Below are positions 51,251 through 60,410 of a DNA stretch of 64,000 nucleotides, piece by piece. Below the pieces are notes generated by a model. That model was not told the origin of the DNA. It searched no databases and saw nothing but the letters and a program-made list of their open reading frames with translations. The position numbers and the translations under genes are program-made. Origin of the DNA: Lepidostoma basale (Eukaryota; Arthropoda; Insecta; Trichoptera; Lepidostomatidae); contig JAHDVF020001345.1 in the NCBI GenBank assembly GCA_022606425.2, forward strand, positions 1-64,000. The letters are read 5' to 3'. Position 1 is the first letter of the stretch. Each line of letters begins with the position of its first letter.

Positions 51251-52584
51251 CCCTAGAAAGATAGTCTGCGTAAAATTTAAGCATGCGTTTGCGAAATATT
51301 GCTCTCTCTTTCTAAATAGCGTGAATCCATAGCTGTGCGTTTAAGACATCTCATTCGTCGCTGAGAGCTGCCGTGTGGGGTATATGTCGATAAGGTAAGT
51401 GTCACCGATTTTGAAATATAACGAACGCGTGAGTCAAAATTACGCATGATTATCTTTTACGTGACTTTGATGATTTTGACTTATAATGATAGTTTTATTA
51501 TTTTATGTATCTGTAAGTATTTTATACCATGACTTATATTATAATTTTCTTTTTATAGATATTTAGGTAAAAATATAATTGAATGGGGAGTAGGAACTTG
51601 GACGAAGACCATATCCTGGCCACTCTTATGCAAAATGATGACGAGCTTCCCGGTGAGGATACCGATAGTGAAGTAGCGGACCACGAAAGTGAAGATGACC
51701 CCCAGAGCGACACAGAAGAAGCTTTTATTGATGAGGTACAAGGAGAACAGCCAACGCCAAGTGGAAGTGTAATCTTAGACGGGCAATTATATATTATAAT
51801 CCAACAAAAGAGTAGGAAGACGAATAGATGGCCAATGGCTTTCTTGTATGGAATAATAAACATTGCCTGTATAAACGCATATATAATTTACAGCCACAAT
51901 GTTAACAACAAAGGAGAAAAGCCTCTAAGTCGCAAAAAAATTGTGAAAAATCTTAGTTTGGGTCTGTCTTCTTCGTTTATGCGTAGACGTTTAGAAGCAC
52001 CTACTTTGAAGAGATATTTGCGAGATAATATCTTTAATATGTTGCCAAATAAAGTACCTGGTACATCGGAAAACAATACCGATGAGCCAGTAGCAAAAAA
52101 ACGTATTTATTGTTCGTTTTGCCCTTCTAAAATAAGGTGAAAGGCAAATGCGTCCTGCAAAAAATGTAAAAAAATATATGTTGTGAACATAACGTTGATA
52201 TGTGCCAAAGCTGTTTGTAACTGACTTTTATATAACTATGTATTCCTAATATATACGAGTATAAGATATGCTAATTGTTGCTTTTGTACTAAAAAAAGGC
52301 TGATTATTGTAGTAAAAAATAAGTTTTCGTATGAAAGAGTAAGTGTTAAAGAATTTCATTGATTTATAGAAGAAGTTTAAAGTTTATGTTTTTTTTAAAT
52401 AAATAAAGGAGTATAAGTAAATTATCTGTAATATTATTATTCTTATATATGTGTAAATAAATAATCACAAAAAAAATATTGAAATAAATTAATAAACCTC
52501 GACCTGCAGCTAATTAAAACACATGCGTCAATTTTACGCATGACTATCTTTTCCGTACTACACAATATGATTATCTTTCTAGGG
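51251..52584 (+). mobile_element. Internally deleted piggyBac element
   Basis: The 13-bp terminal repeat CCCTAGAAAGATA is perfect at both ends (51251-51263; complement at 52572-52584). The 5' subterminal repeat follows after a 3-bp spacer (TGCGTAAAATTTAAGCATG) and its partner CATGCGTCAATTTTACGCA lies at 52523-52541, 30 bp before the 3' repeat: the asymmetric layout known for moth piggyBac. TTAA follows the 3' end; the 5' target copy is ATAA (one change). At 1334 bp it is 1.1 kb shorter than the 2.5-kb autonomous element. The ends look competent for mobilisation. Confidence 0.95.
51583..52140 (+). CDS. piggyBac transposase remnant: N- and C-terminal parts fused in frame
   Basis: 185 codons, ATG to TGA. 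Residues 1-66 (MGSRNLDEDHILATLMQNDD, DTDSEVADHESEDDPQSDTE, EAFIDE) match the acidic N-terminus of piggyBac transposase. Residues ~76-185 (SRKTNRWPMAFLYGIINIAC, INAYIIYSHNVNNKGEKPLS, SSFMRRRLEAPTLKRYLRDN) match the end of the DNA-binding/dimerisation region and the start of the Cys-rich domain (YCSFCPSKIR). The ~390 residues between, with all three catalytic aspartates, are gone, yet the frame is kept. The rest of the Cys-rich domain lies past the TGA (SCKKCKK, then one base out of frame). It cannot catalyse transposition. Whether it is expressed is unknown. Confidence 0.9.
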   Translation: MGSRNLDEDHILATLMQNDDELPGEDTDSEVADHESEDDPQSDTEEAFIDEVQGEQPTPSGSVILDGQLYIIIQQKSRKTNRWPMAFLYGIINIACINAYIIYSHNVNNKGEKPLSRKKIVKNLSLGLSSSFMRRRLEAPTLKRYLRDNIFNMLPNKVPGTSENNTDEPVAKKRIYCSFCPSKIR

Positions 52585-52599
52585 TTAAGCACTTAATAA

Positions 52600-52980
52600 G
52601 TTTGTATATCTCGACGTGTTTATTTATGGTATACTCCATTGTTACGCTTTTTCCAGTCTTGTTACATGGTATGATAGCCTGGACTCTGACTCATGTGACG
52701 GAGAGGAGAATACAATCATTTGAACTCTGGATATATATAAAAATACTTAAAATACCTTGGAGAGATAGAGTTTGCAGTGAGTTTGTTCTCCACCGGATGA
52801 AAAAGCATCTGGGGTTGCTCGACAGTGTAAAAACAAAGAAACTGCAATAATTTGATCACTTAATGAGAGAACAAAATTACCAACTCCTACAACTGATTAT
52901 TCAGAGAAAAAATACCAGAAACAACTGAACTAGATCGGAAAAGAATTTCTTGCTTTAATTTAAGACAATAGTTCAAAAGT
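52600..52980 (+). mobile_element. LINE C-terminal fragment
   Basis: VTLFPVLLHGMIAWTLTHVT, ERRIQSFELWIYIKILKIPW, RDRVCSEFVLHRMK. Compare 19345-19500 (LYRCETWTL..., EAFEMWLHRRML..PW). More diverged; no tail. Confidence 0.65.
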
Positions 52981-53364
52981 AGCACCAAATCGCTGTTCAA
53001 GAGGTGAAAATAGTCCTGTTAATCGCCAACTTTCGCATAGAAGACGGCACATAGAGAAGAAGAAAATGATGACAAAAGTATATGTTTTTATGCACTCATT
53101 TTTTTTAATTACTGATGGATATAAATTGACTGTTGACATTATCTTTGCTGCATTTTCAATTAACCGTTTCAATTAATCTGTTCAGAGAATGTATTATAGT
53201 TACGTCTATGAAATATTTTGCACATAACACATACAAAAGGGAGTATGAAAAGAACCAAGAATAGAAGTGAAAATCTAAAATGCAGAACGAAAATAGACGT
53301 GCATTCAATAACATGGGGGGAAACCATATTTATTACCATCATTCCAATAGTGTAATATAACTCC
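52981..53364. other. Unassigned stretch
   Basis: No recognised repeat. Minus-strand frames here lack domain character. Confidence 0.3.
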
Positions 53365-53740
53365 GTTTTTAATTGTATCTCAATAGAGACGAAGAAGTAA
53401 ACTGGAAACTGAACATGGATGATCAAGGTGTTTACAGGACTTATGACCTGTCATTGGTTGGGTTAAGCGCACGCTTTTATGTAATTACAACATTCCCCAT
53501 TCCACCTTTGTTATTGTGATCATGCATGACAATTTTTTTGGAAGATGTATATATACTTCAAAATCCATATTTATCTTCACGTGGCAGTTTCAGTCAGCCA
53601 TCTATGTAGATTTGGTTGCACTAGTGCATTTTTTCAAGAATTAACCTATACAACCGACCCACTAACGCCATCTATGGAGAATGATTTTCGGCATTTAGCA
53701 AACTACCTTATTAACACAATGTGAAGGCTGTTGACCAACA
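53365..53740 (+). repeat. Repeat X, copy 3 (full length?)
   Basis: From TTTAATTGTATCTCAATAGA to TTAACACAATGTGAAGGCTG, colinear with 5100-4745. GACCTGTCATTGGTTGGGTT is the best-conserved word. No terminal repeat or tail was seen. Confidence 0.6.
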
Positions 53741-54024
53741 TATTGTTAGAAGCCGCTAGGAGTATTATTCCATTCTATATGCCAAAGAAACTCAGATAAC
53801 TCCGTTATTTCCGTTAGTTCTTATCTATAAACACTTTGTTAGGATTGCCATTTTTTCATAGTCAAGCTTACTATAAAATATTATAAAACTTCTAAAAACA
53901 CGCGTTTTCACCAATATAACATATTCTCGTTAGTTTTTTCGATTGTTTAGAATAATGTTTTGACTTTTGCCATTTTATATTTAATTCAGTCAATTAGTCG
54001 GAAAAGTAAATAAAATAATTACTC
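53741..54024. other. Unassigned; HP2 outer-arm scrap
   Basis: 53870-53915 has HP2 arm words (TATTATAAAACTTCTAAAAA, CGCGTTTTCACCAATAT). Confidence 0.35.
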
Positions 54025-54259
54025 TTGTAAACGTAGACGAAACAAGAAATATAGGAACACCGAGGAAAACGTGACACGATCAAATCAGTCAAAGATTAAA
54101 TATCGGTCACGTGAGGAGTCGGGAAAATCGACGTGCAACAAGCATGGCACAACAAATATTTGTGTAGAAGAATGTAAAGAAGTAAATCATTTTTCCTCTT
54201 TTTCTTTTTTTATACATTTTGTTTATACAACACTTATATTATTATTTTTTTATTATATT

Positions 54260-54290
54260 GACAAGTTTCGAAAAACCAGTCCTTCTTCAG
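54260..54290 (-). ncRNA. Hammerhead-like motif (HP8 left arm)
   Basis: On minus: CTGAAGA (all invariant bases), extra A, helix II start GGAC with loop TGGTT but a worn second strand (TTTC), GAAA, ACTTGT, C. Triplet GTC. Confidence 0.5.
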
Positions 54291-54477
54291 TAATACATTT
54301 TATAAATATACATATTTCAAAATAATATAAAATTGTTTATATGATCTGACAGATGTTATAAAGATTTCTTCTGAAACAAAATAATTTAAAAATCCAAAAT
54401 AAATCTTTAGAACATCTGTCAGATCATTTAAACAATTTTATATTATTTTGAAATATGTATATTTACAAAATGTATTA

Positions 54478-54508
54478 ATGAAGAAGGACTGGTTGTCCGA
54501 AACATGTA
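54478..54508 (+). ncRNA. Hammerhead-like motif (HP8 right arm)
   Basis: ATGAAGA (C3 to A), A, helix II GGAC/GTCC with loop TGGTT, GAAA, ACATGT, A. Complementary defects to the left arm: together they imply an intact ancestor. Confidence 0.5.
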
Positions 54509-54680
54509 TATATAATTTTATTGTTTTAATATAAGTGTTGTATAAACAAAGTGTATAAAAAAGAAAAAGAGAAATAAAGCAATAACAACACAAAGTATGG
54601 CTAATATATTTAGAAGAAAAGTAAATCATAATTTCTGCTGACCCCTTCAGAGAAACGGCATGATGGTTACTTAGTTCGTT

Positions 54681-55305
54681 AGCAATTTTTGTTTTAAAAA
54701 ATTAAGTTTCTTAGTAAATTATTATTATTAAAAAGAATGATTCTGCAGAAAAACAAGGATAAGTTTTCATAGTGTATATCTCGAATCTGTTGACTAACCC
54801 AAAAAGTATTGTATATCATTCTAAACCAACTACGTAAGTTGGAGTAATGGAAAAAGTCGTGCCGGCGCAACGGAACATTGGGGTAATATGTGAGGTCTGC
54901 GACCGACGTGTCGGACTCACCCTCCTGTATTGTGTCTCCCCTACCCCATTGGATTGCGCCCCTTCCACCACAAGCAGTCTGCAAACAGTCGTCCTCATGC
55001 GAAAATCTCATAAGTCTTTTCAATTACACTTATCTGGGCTACGGCGCAAGTAGGCGATCTACAAGTCATGGCGAGGTGAGCTATTGTGAGGAGAAGGCGG
55101 AGAGGCGGAGAAACTTGGAAACGTTTAATTGGAGTGTCGAAGACGGAAAGATTGTTTTTGGCGTTATGAATGATTATTCCAAGTTTTTCTTAAAACTATT
55201 ATGAACCAGCAAGTTTAATAAATATCGCCAATAGAAATATTTTTATTATGAACTGTATCATGTGTAACTAAATATTAATATATACGAGTATATTAAATAA
55301 ACAAA
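54681..55305. other. Apparently single-copy stretch
   Basis: 54840-55170 is less A+T-rich with overlapping frames on both strands (68 and 104 codons plus, 109 minus). None shows a domain, and they mask each other. No gene is called. Confidence 0.3.
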
Positions 55306-55309
55306 CAAC

Positions 55310-55830
55310 AAACAAACAAACCATCACGCCGTTTCCCCGCAGGGGTAGGCAGAGAGAATGGACCGCCACACTACTCTATCCTGGCAAATCTCTCTAGCTT
55401 CCTCCACATTCATACAACGAGTCATACACGCATGTCGATTCCTCCGACTTCTAACAAGACCAACCTTTAAAATTTGATTAATTTGGTCATGTCATGTTTT
55501 TCTCGGTCTGCCTCGACTCCGTACTCAATTTACATCATTAACGTTTACTTTCTTAACCATTATTCTCCATCCATGCTTTCCATATGTCCGAACCATCGCA
55601 GCGATCCTTTCATATTTTTGTTCATAATACCTTCTTCCGCTCTACATTCCTTCCAAAATTATATCAACATTTGAGATTCTGTCGTATATCGTTCTACCAC
55701 ACATACATACGTCTTAGGGACCTCATCTTTAGCGCATTTATTCTGCTTTCATCCTTCTTCTGCCAGTTCCATGCTTCGCTTCCATAAATTAGGGATGGGA
55801 CCAGAACTCCATACAAGTATATATATGGTT
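55310..55830 (-). mobile_element. TTAG-tail LINE C-terminus and 3' end
   Basis: CCATCACGCCGTTTCCCCGC at the 3' end (tail AACAAACAAAC, altered), then in reverse the C-terminus with WNWQKKDESRINALKMRSLR at 55700-55790. More diverged than 34502-35636. Confidence 0.7.
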
Positions 55831-55979
55831 TATAATAAACCCCTTTAAAAGCGGTATAGAGAGTACATGATGCAAATAATGAAAATGATAGCATTTCACC
55901 AAAAAATGTTTTATTCTATTGAGCCGTGATTAAGAAGAAAACAAAAAAAATTTAATAATACTATTTTGTTTTATTTGAT

Positions 55980-56185
55980 GTATATAAATGCTGTTTTTCT
56001 ATTTATTAATTTTTGAACAATGACGTAAAACTTCATTTTAAATAATTAATTTGAATAAAAACATCTGTTTCCTGACATGTTTCGCCTGTCTAAGGCATTT
56101 GATAATGCCCTAAGCAGGCGAAATAAATTCACATGAAATATAATGAATCTTCTAGAAAACAGACGTTTTCATTCAAAATATTAAG
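55980..56185. repeat. Hairpin element HP2, copy c
   Basis: Arms TTTGAATAAAAACATCTGTT and AGAAAACAGACGTTTTCATT, compact. The motifs overlap at the shared centre GGCATTTGATAATGCC; plus 56099-56129 has TTGATAA and GAAATAAATTC. Both are worn. Confidence 0.7.
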
Positions 56186-56889
56186 ATATTTTCTATGTGT
56201 TACTAAAGCTACTTTGGATTGATTTTCAAAAATATTATTGTTTTTAGTAAGTATTCAGAAGCTAACTCTACATTTTGTACGAGCTTTAAATCTCATATAA
56301 CATAATTTCAAAATAGCATGAAATTTTCTAAGAACTTTATACCGTGTAGTAGGAATGTTACCTGTATTATTAAAATAACAAAATATTATTTAATTTTAGT
56401 TTGAAACTGCATCCGACTAAGAATAGTACCGAATTTTCTGGACTTTGAAACCCTGACTTGAAAATGAAACTCCGAAACTATAATGAAACAATGCATGCCC
56501 TCTCAATCTGAACATGAAATGAGAGTGGGACAATCTACAACTCTAGTAGATTATTCCAAAATCTCCGATAATGGTTAAAAGTTTGAGGTTTTGTTTGCTA
56601 AATAAGTTTGATATGTAATGTGTAGTGTCCTATAAAATAACATAACAACATATTTTTATAAGTTGACGTAAACAGACACCAACGTGATTGCAAAAAAAAA
56701 CTTTAAGATTTTCCGCAACATATATGAAAATAACGAAAATAACTAGATCAAAATTAAAACCTTGTGATACATATTAATTTACGTGAAATGAATTAAAAGT
56801 ATATATTTAAAATATTTATTTTCCTCTCTTTAAGATAATTACAATATTCATATATGATAAGAGTCTTCCCGAACTATCCACCTGGGTGT
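56186..56889. other. Unassigned A+T-rich stretch
   Basis: No recognised repeat or frame. Confidence 0.35.
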
Positions 56890-57345
56890 TTTTTTTAATC
56901 GTGGTCGAATATATAACTCCGATATATTGAATGACTTGACTTTGTTTGTCCCCGACAATTATCTGCGACAATGGCAAAATAGATTATTTCACCTGCCACT
57001 ATGTAGAACCAATTTACCTAAGGTAATACCCGTGGGCAGGGCAATAATCCTTCTAAGCCGCATCTCTTCGGATGTGGACATCTTCCACGATAGTGAGGTT
57101 ACTTTCAAAAAACATCTATCTCTTATATAATGTATAAACTTGATATTTGCTTCTATTGTCCTTAATTTTATAATTATCTTTTTTTTGTGTTTATGTATAT
57201 TGCTTACATTGTATATTTTGAGTTTTAGAATTGTATATTGTGTTAAAAAAAAATTGTATCGTATAGTCATAAGCGCTTTAGTGATATACTGCAATGTTTA
57301 TGATTTAAAAAATAAATAAATTGAAATTGAAATTGAAAATAAAAT
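56890..57345 (+). mobile_element. LINE C-terminus, (TTGAAA)n tail
   Basis: The frame ends LFVPDNYLRQWQNRLFHLPL, CRTNLPKVIPVGRAIILLSR and ISSDVDIFHDSEVTFKKHL. After ~170 bases of A+T-rich 3' UTR the tail is AATTGAAATTGAAATTGAAA. Same C-terminus at 58980-59150; the P-V-G-R-A-I core recurs at 47630-47760. Confidence 0.78.
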
Positions 57346-57423
57346 AAAAAACAGGGACCAAGTTATTAAAATACACCATGTTTTTCTAGAAAGTAATGTT
57401 TGAGTGAATACTAAAAATGTATT

Positions 57424-58210
57424 AAATCAAATCAAATCAAATCAGTTTATTTTCTCAAAAGATATTACAATTTTTTTTTAGTTTAGGACATCTATTGAGA
57501 AGAGGTAAAATATAATAAATATATAATACCATCAGATGAGAGTAGTGGTGTCAGGAGTCCCACTAAAAGGACTGTCGGTCTAAGAGCGAGGTCGACAGCC
57601 GTATACATCAGGCAAGGCTTGCATTTAATAAAAGGTCGAAAATAGTATAATCAAATAATATAGACCTAAAACTGAGAATATTCCTCATCAAGACCTATGT
57701 ATAGAGTATCTTGATGTACGGCTGCGAGACATGGTGCCTATCCGAAAGAGATAAACGGAGACTAGAGGCTTTTGAGATGTGGTCCTATAGAAGACTATTA
57801 GGAATATCCTGGAGAGACCATATCACGAATGAGGAGGTTCTTCAAAGAATCGAAGGAGGAAGGCACCTGCTCAGGACCTTGTCCGAAAGGCGTGCAAGAT
57901 GGATCGGCCATGTATTAACGGCAAGAAGGTCTCTTGCATGCCATAATGGAGGGTATGACTGAGGGGACAAACTCTAGGGGACGCCCACGCCGAGAGTACC
58001 TGGAGGACCTGTTGGTGGACGTGCGCTGCTCATCATATGTAGATTTCAAAAGAGCCGCACAAGACAGGGAAGAATGAAAGAGAAGAATAAAATAAATTGC
58101 TGCAAACCAATCCCAGGATTGAAACTTTCTAACTAACTATAATACCAGGAACGCATGAGAGATGGTTCGACATGAGGAATACAAGATACTCTCCAAAGTC
58201 AGGAATATAT
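57424..58210 (-). mobile_element. LINE (TGATT tail) split by a second LINE
   Basis: The tail ATCAAATCAAATCAAATCAG at 57425-57444 and following bases match 47505-47600. After the insert, CAGGAACGCATGAGAGATGG and TACAAGATACTCTCCAAAGT continue in the order of 47605-47660. Confidence 0.7.
57532..58137 (+). mobile_element. Nested LINE with 10-bp duplication
   Basis: Exact TATAATACCA repeats flank it (57522-57531, 58138-58147). The plus frame reads MYGCETWCLSERDKRRLEAF, EMWSYRRLLGISWRDHITNE and ARWIGHVLT, then frameshifted GMTEGTNSRGRPRREYLEDL. The 3' end is TGCAAACCAATCCCAGGATT, GAAAC. Same family as 28736-29130, where the tail unit is doubled. Confidence 0.82.
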
Positions 58211-58640
58211 ATTAAATACATATTAATAATTAGCTAACTGGATGCATTATACGAATTGATAATTATTTACGGCTATATTCCCAGCGGATAATCGTGAACA
58301 GAACATCCATTATAGATTACAAACTGAAGCAAAACTGAGTTCATCCCAACGCGATATCGCGCTATAATAATTTATAATGCCGTCGATAATGAATACGGTG
58401 AACCTGCGGAATAAATCCGCCCTACAAGAAGCGGCTATTCCGCCTGACACTAAGTGCCTTGCGCGTCCAATACTCGCTGTAAAATATAAAGGATATATCC
58501 TGATTTGTGGGGCGGTTCGGTGTCACTTTGTGTAATACTTATTTCAGTGAAATCCCCGAATAATCTCAGGTTACTAATTTTCTATTACATTATTCCCGGA
58601 TTTGGAAAGATGAATCGTAATGCTAGTAAGACTTATTGAA
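58211..58640. other. Apparently single-copy stretch
   Basis: 58270-58600 is mixed in composition with no domain-bearing frame or repeat match. Candidate conserved intronic sequence. Confidence 0.3.
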
Positions 58641-58652
58641 CGCTAAGGCAAT

Positions 58653-59851
58653 CTTCTTCTTCTTCCTCAGCCTATTCCCGTCCACTACTGGACAAAGGCC
58701 TCCTCCATTTGCTTCCATGTCATTCAGTCCTGTCCAGACTGCATCCAGGTTATTCCGACGTGTCTGTTTAGATCATCGTTCCGCGATTCCTCTTCTGGCT
58801 TACAGAGGTTCAGCTCTTGTAGAGGTTCAGAGGTTCAGTTCACGGTTATTACCCGTGGCTCTTTCCGACTGAATTCTTGTTAGGTATGCTAAGCTACCAA
58901 TCATTGGAGAGAAGGAGGAACATTCACTTGGGAGTTCATTTCTTTCAGCTGATTGGCGGCCGTATACAGAACTCGGATGTCCTGAGTGATGTAGGTCTAT
59001 TTGTGCCTGATAATTACCTTCGTCAAAGACAACACAGATTGTTTTATTTGCCACGCTGCAGAACCAACCTGCCAATGGTTATGCCTGTGGGTAGGGCAAT
59101 CTTGTTGCTTAATCGGATCGCCTCGGAGGTCGACATATTTCGTGATAGTGTGAGTTGCCTGCCTCAGGGATGCAATATCAATGCTATGATTTTTTCTTAT
59201 TCTTAAACTTAATTTTTTTTTAATGCTTCTCTTTTAATAATGTAATTGCAAACGATTTGGAATTGTATGTCTGTAATGTTTGTGATTTTTATCAAAATAA
59301 ATTAAATGAAATCTGATAGAGACATTGTTGAAAGATGATTTATTAAGTTTTTGGTTTATGCGGGGGCACGATTCCTTACATTTGGGGGTTTTGATTAAAA
59401 ATTTCTTACGCAAGACGGGCTTCTGGGCTTCTATGAGAGTACCGCCACTACTTCCACCGTAGTTGCGGTCGCCCTGCACTTCTCTTCGCCGTCTTCTTGT
59501 CCATTTTTCATCTGAGCTTCTCGCTACGTGACCTGCCCATTGCCATTTTAGAGTCGCCACCCGGTGAATGATGTCAGCGACCTTTGTTTTTTCTCTCACC
59601 GTATCGTTTCTGACTCTGTCTCTTAGGCTTATTCCTAACATGGCTTTTTTCATGGCTCTTTGCGTCACTCGTAGTTTCTCGGCACTTTGTTTGGACAATG
59701 TAATAGTTTCAAGACCATAAGAACCAACTGGCAGTACGCAGGCTTCATAGACTTTTCGTTTCAAGTTGATTGGTATTTTCCGGTTTTTAAAGATGTAACT
59801 CGTGTTTCCGAAAGCTGCACATCTTAGTCCAATTCTTCTTAAGGTAAGGCA
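58653..59851 (-). mobile_element. RTE-like LINE inserted in HP9, itself split by another LINE
   Basis: Flanked by exact 11-bp GCTAAGGCAAT repeats (58642-58652, 59852-59862). On minus: KRKVYEACVLPVGSYGLETI, TLSKQSAEKLRVTQRAMKKA, MLGISLRDRVRNDTVREKTK, KWQWAGHVARS; the last part (HVGITWMQSGQD-type) is at 58660-58790 with a CTTCTTCTTC end. Between about 58800 and 59330 a plus-strand LINE C-terminus interrupts it (DVGLFVPDNYLRQRQHRLFY, CRTNLPMVMPVGRAILLLNR), same family as 56890-57345. Confidence 0.75.
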
Positions 59852-59953
59852 GCTAAGGCAATAACACTGTGGAATTCCATAACAATATACTTAGGAAATT
59901 GAAAATAACTTTGTTTAATCCACTAATCATTAAAAAATATTTTTTTAAAACAC

Positions 59954-59984
59954 GACATGTTTCGAAGGATACCACCATCTTCAG
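59954..59984 (-). ncRNA. Hammerhead-like motif (HP9b left arm)
   Basis: On minus: CTGAAGA, T, helix II GGTGG/CCTTC (worn; loop TAT), GAAA, ACATGT, C, then GTGT. The helix I partner is ATGT rather than the ACGC of 27174-27204. Triplet GTC. Confidence 0.5.
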
Positions 59985-60106
59985 ATGTAAAAATATAATT
60001 AAAACTAAACAAAGAAAGACTAATTTAAAACGTATTTAAAATTCGATACAATAATTCAAATTCAAAAATTAACCCGGGCTAATAATTATAAGTACTAATA
60101 ATTATT

Positions 60107-60270
60107 ACGATGTAAATGGAACCAGAAATAGAGAAAGACCGAAGAAAACGAGACACGATCAAATAAATCAAATATAGACACATTGACAGGAAAGAAAAGT
60201 GTGACAGTCCATTCTTTCTGCCTACCCCTTCGGGGAGATGGCGTAAAGGTTATTTAGTTAGTTAGTTTGT
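60107..60270 (+). mobile_element. TTAG LINE 3' end inside HP9
   Basis: GATGTAAATGGAACCAGAAA, AAACGAGACACGATCAAATA, then an internal deletion to GGAAAGAAAAGTGTGACAGT and TACCCCTTCGGGGAGATGGC, tail TTATTTAGTTAGTTAGTTTG. Confidence 0.7.
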
Positions 60271-60294
60271 TTAATTGTTATTATATTTTTACAC

Positions 60295-60328
60295 CTGAAT
60301 ATGGAGGATGTATCTTCCGAAACATGTT
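60295..60328 (+). ncRNA. Hammerhead-like motif (HP9b right arm)
   Basis: CTGAATA (G8 to T), T, helix II GGAGGAT/ATCTTCC (seven pairs, one G-T), GAAA, ACATGT, T (GTT triplet). Helix II is longer than in the facing arm. Confidence 0.5.
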
Positions 60329-60410
60329 TGTTTTTTGTTTAAATATTTTTTTAATAATTATTAGATTAAACAAAGTTATTTTCAATTTCCTAAGTATACT
60401 AGTAAGAATA

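Larger units (their letters stand above)
54191..54618. mobile_element. Hairpin element HP8 with 11-bp target duplication
   Basis: A 428-bp inverted-repeat unit flanked by exact AAGTAAATCAT copies (54180-54190, 54619-54629) inside the TTAG LINE. Arms: TTTTATACATTTTGTTTATA, CAACACTTATATTATTA, then the motif, then ATACATTTTATAAATATACA; complement on the right. The inner part (54340-54420) is an AT-rich spacer. The right end has ~40 bases not matched on the left (GCAATAACAACACAAAGT). The duplication shows insertion as one unit. Confidence 0.85.
54025..54680 (+). mobile_element. TTAG LINE 3' end split by hairpin element HP8
   Basis: 54030-54190: AACGTAGACGAAACAAGAAA, AAAACGTGACACGATCAAAT, CGGTCACGTGAGGAGTCGGG (coding end). 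It resumes at 54619 with CATAATTTCTGCTGACCCCT, AGAGAAACGGCATGATGGTT and ACTTAGTTCGTTAG. The pieces are adjacent in intact copies (compare 35500-35636). Confidence 0.75.
58642..60410. repeat. Hairpin element HP9, copy b, carrying nested LINEs
   Basis: Outer words GCTAAGGCAAT and ACACTGTGGAATTCCATAAC, ATACTTAGGAAATTGAAAAT; the left inner arm is at 59935-60000 and the right arm at 60280-60405 (TTAAACAAAGTTATTTTCAA, TTTCCTAAGTATA). Insertions: 58653-59851, and a TTAG LINE 3' end at about 60107-60270 between the arms. Confidence 0.75.

Noticed and set aside
51583..52140. A domesticated piggyBac-derived host gene
   Set aside because: Intact terminal repeats and target site show it is still within a transposon; no intron or host promoter signal was seen. 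Kept only as a transposon ORF.
54847..55204. Overlapping 68- and 104-codon plus frames and a 109-codon minus frame
   Set aside because: Three frames over one mixed-composition patch, none with a recognisable domain; at most one could be real and nothing favours any.
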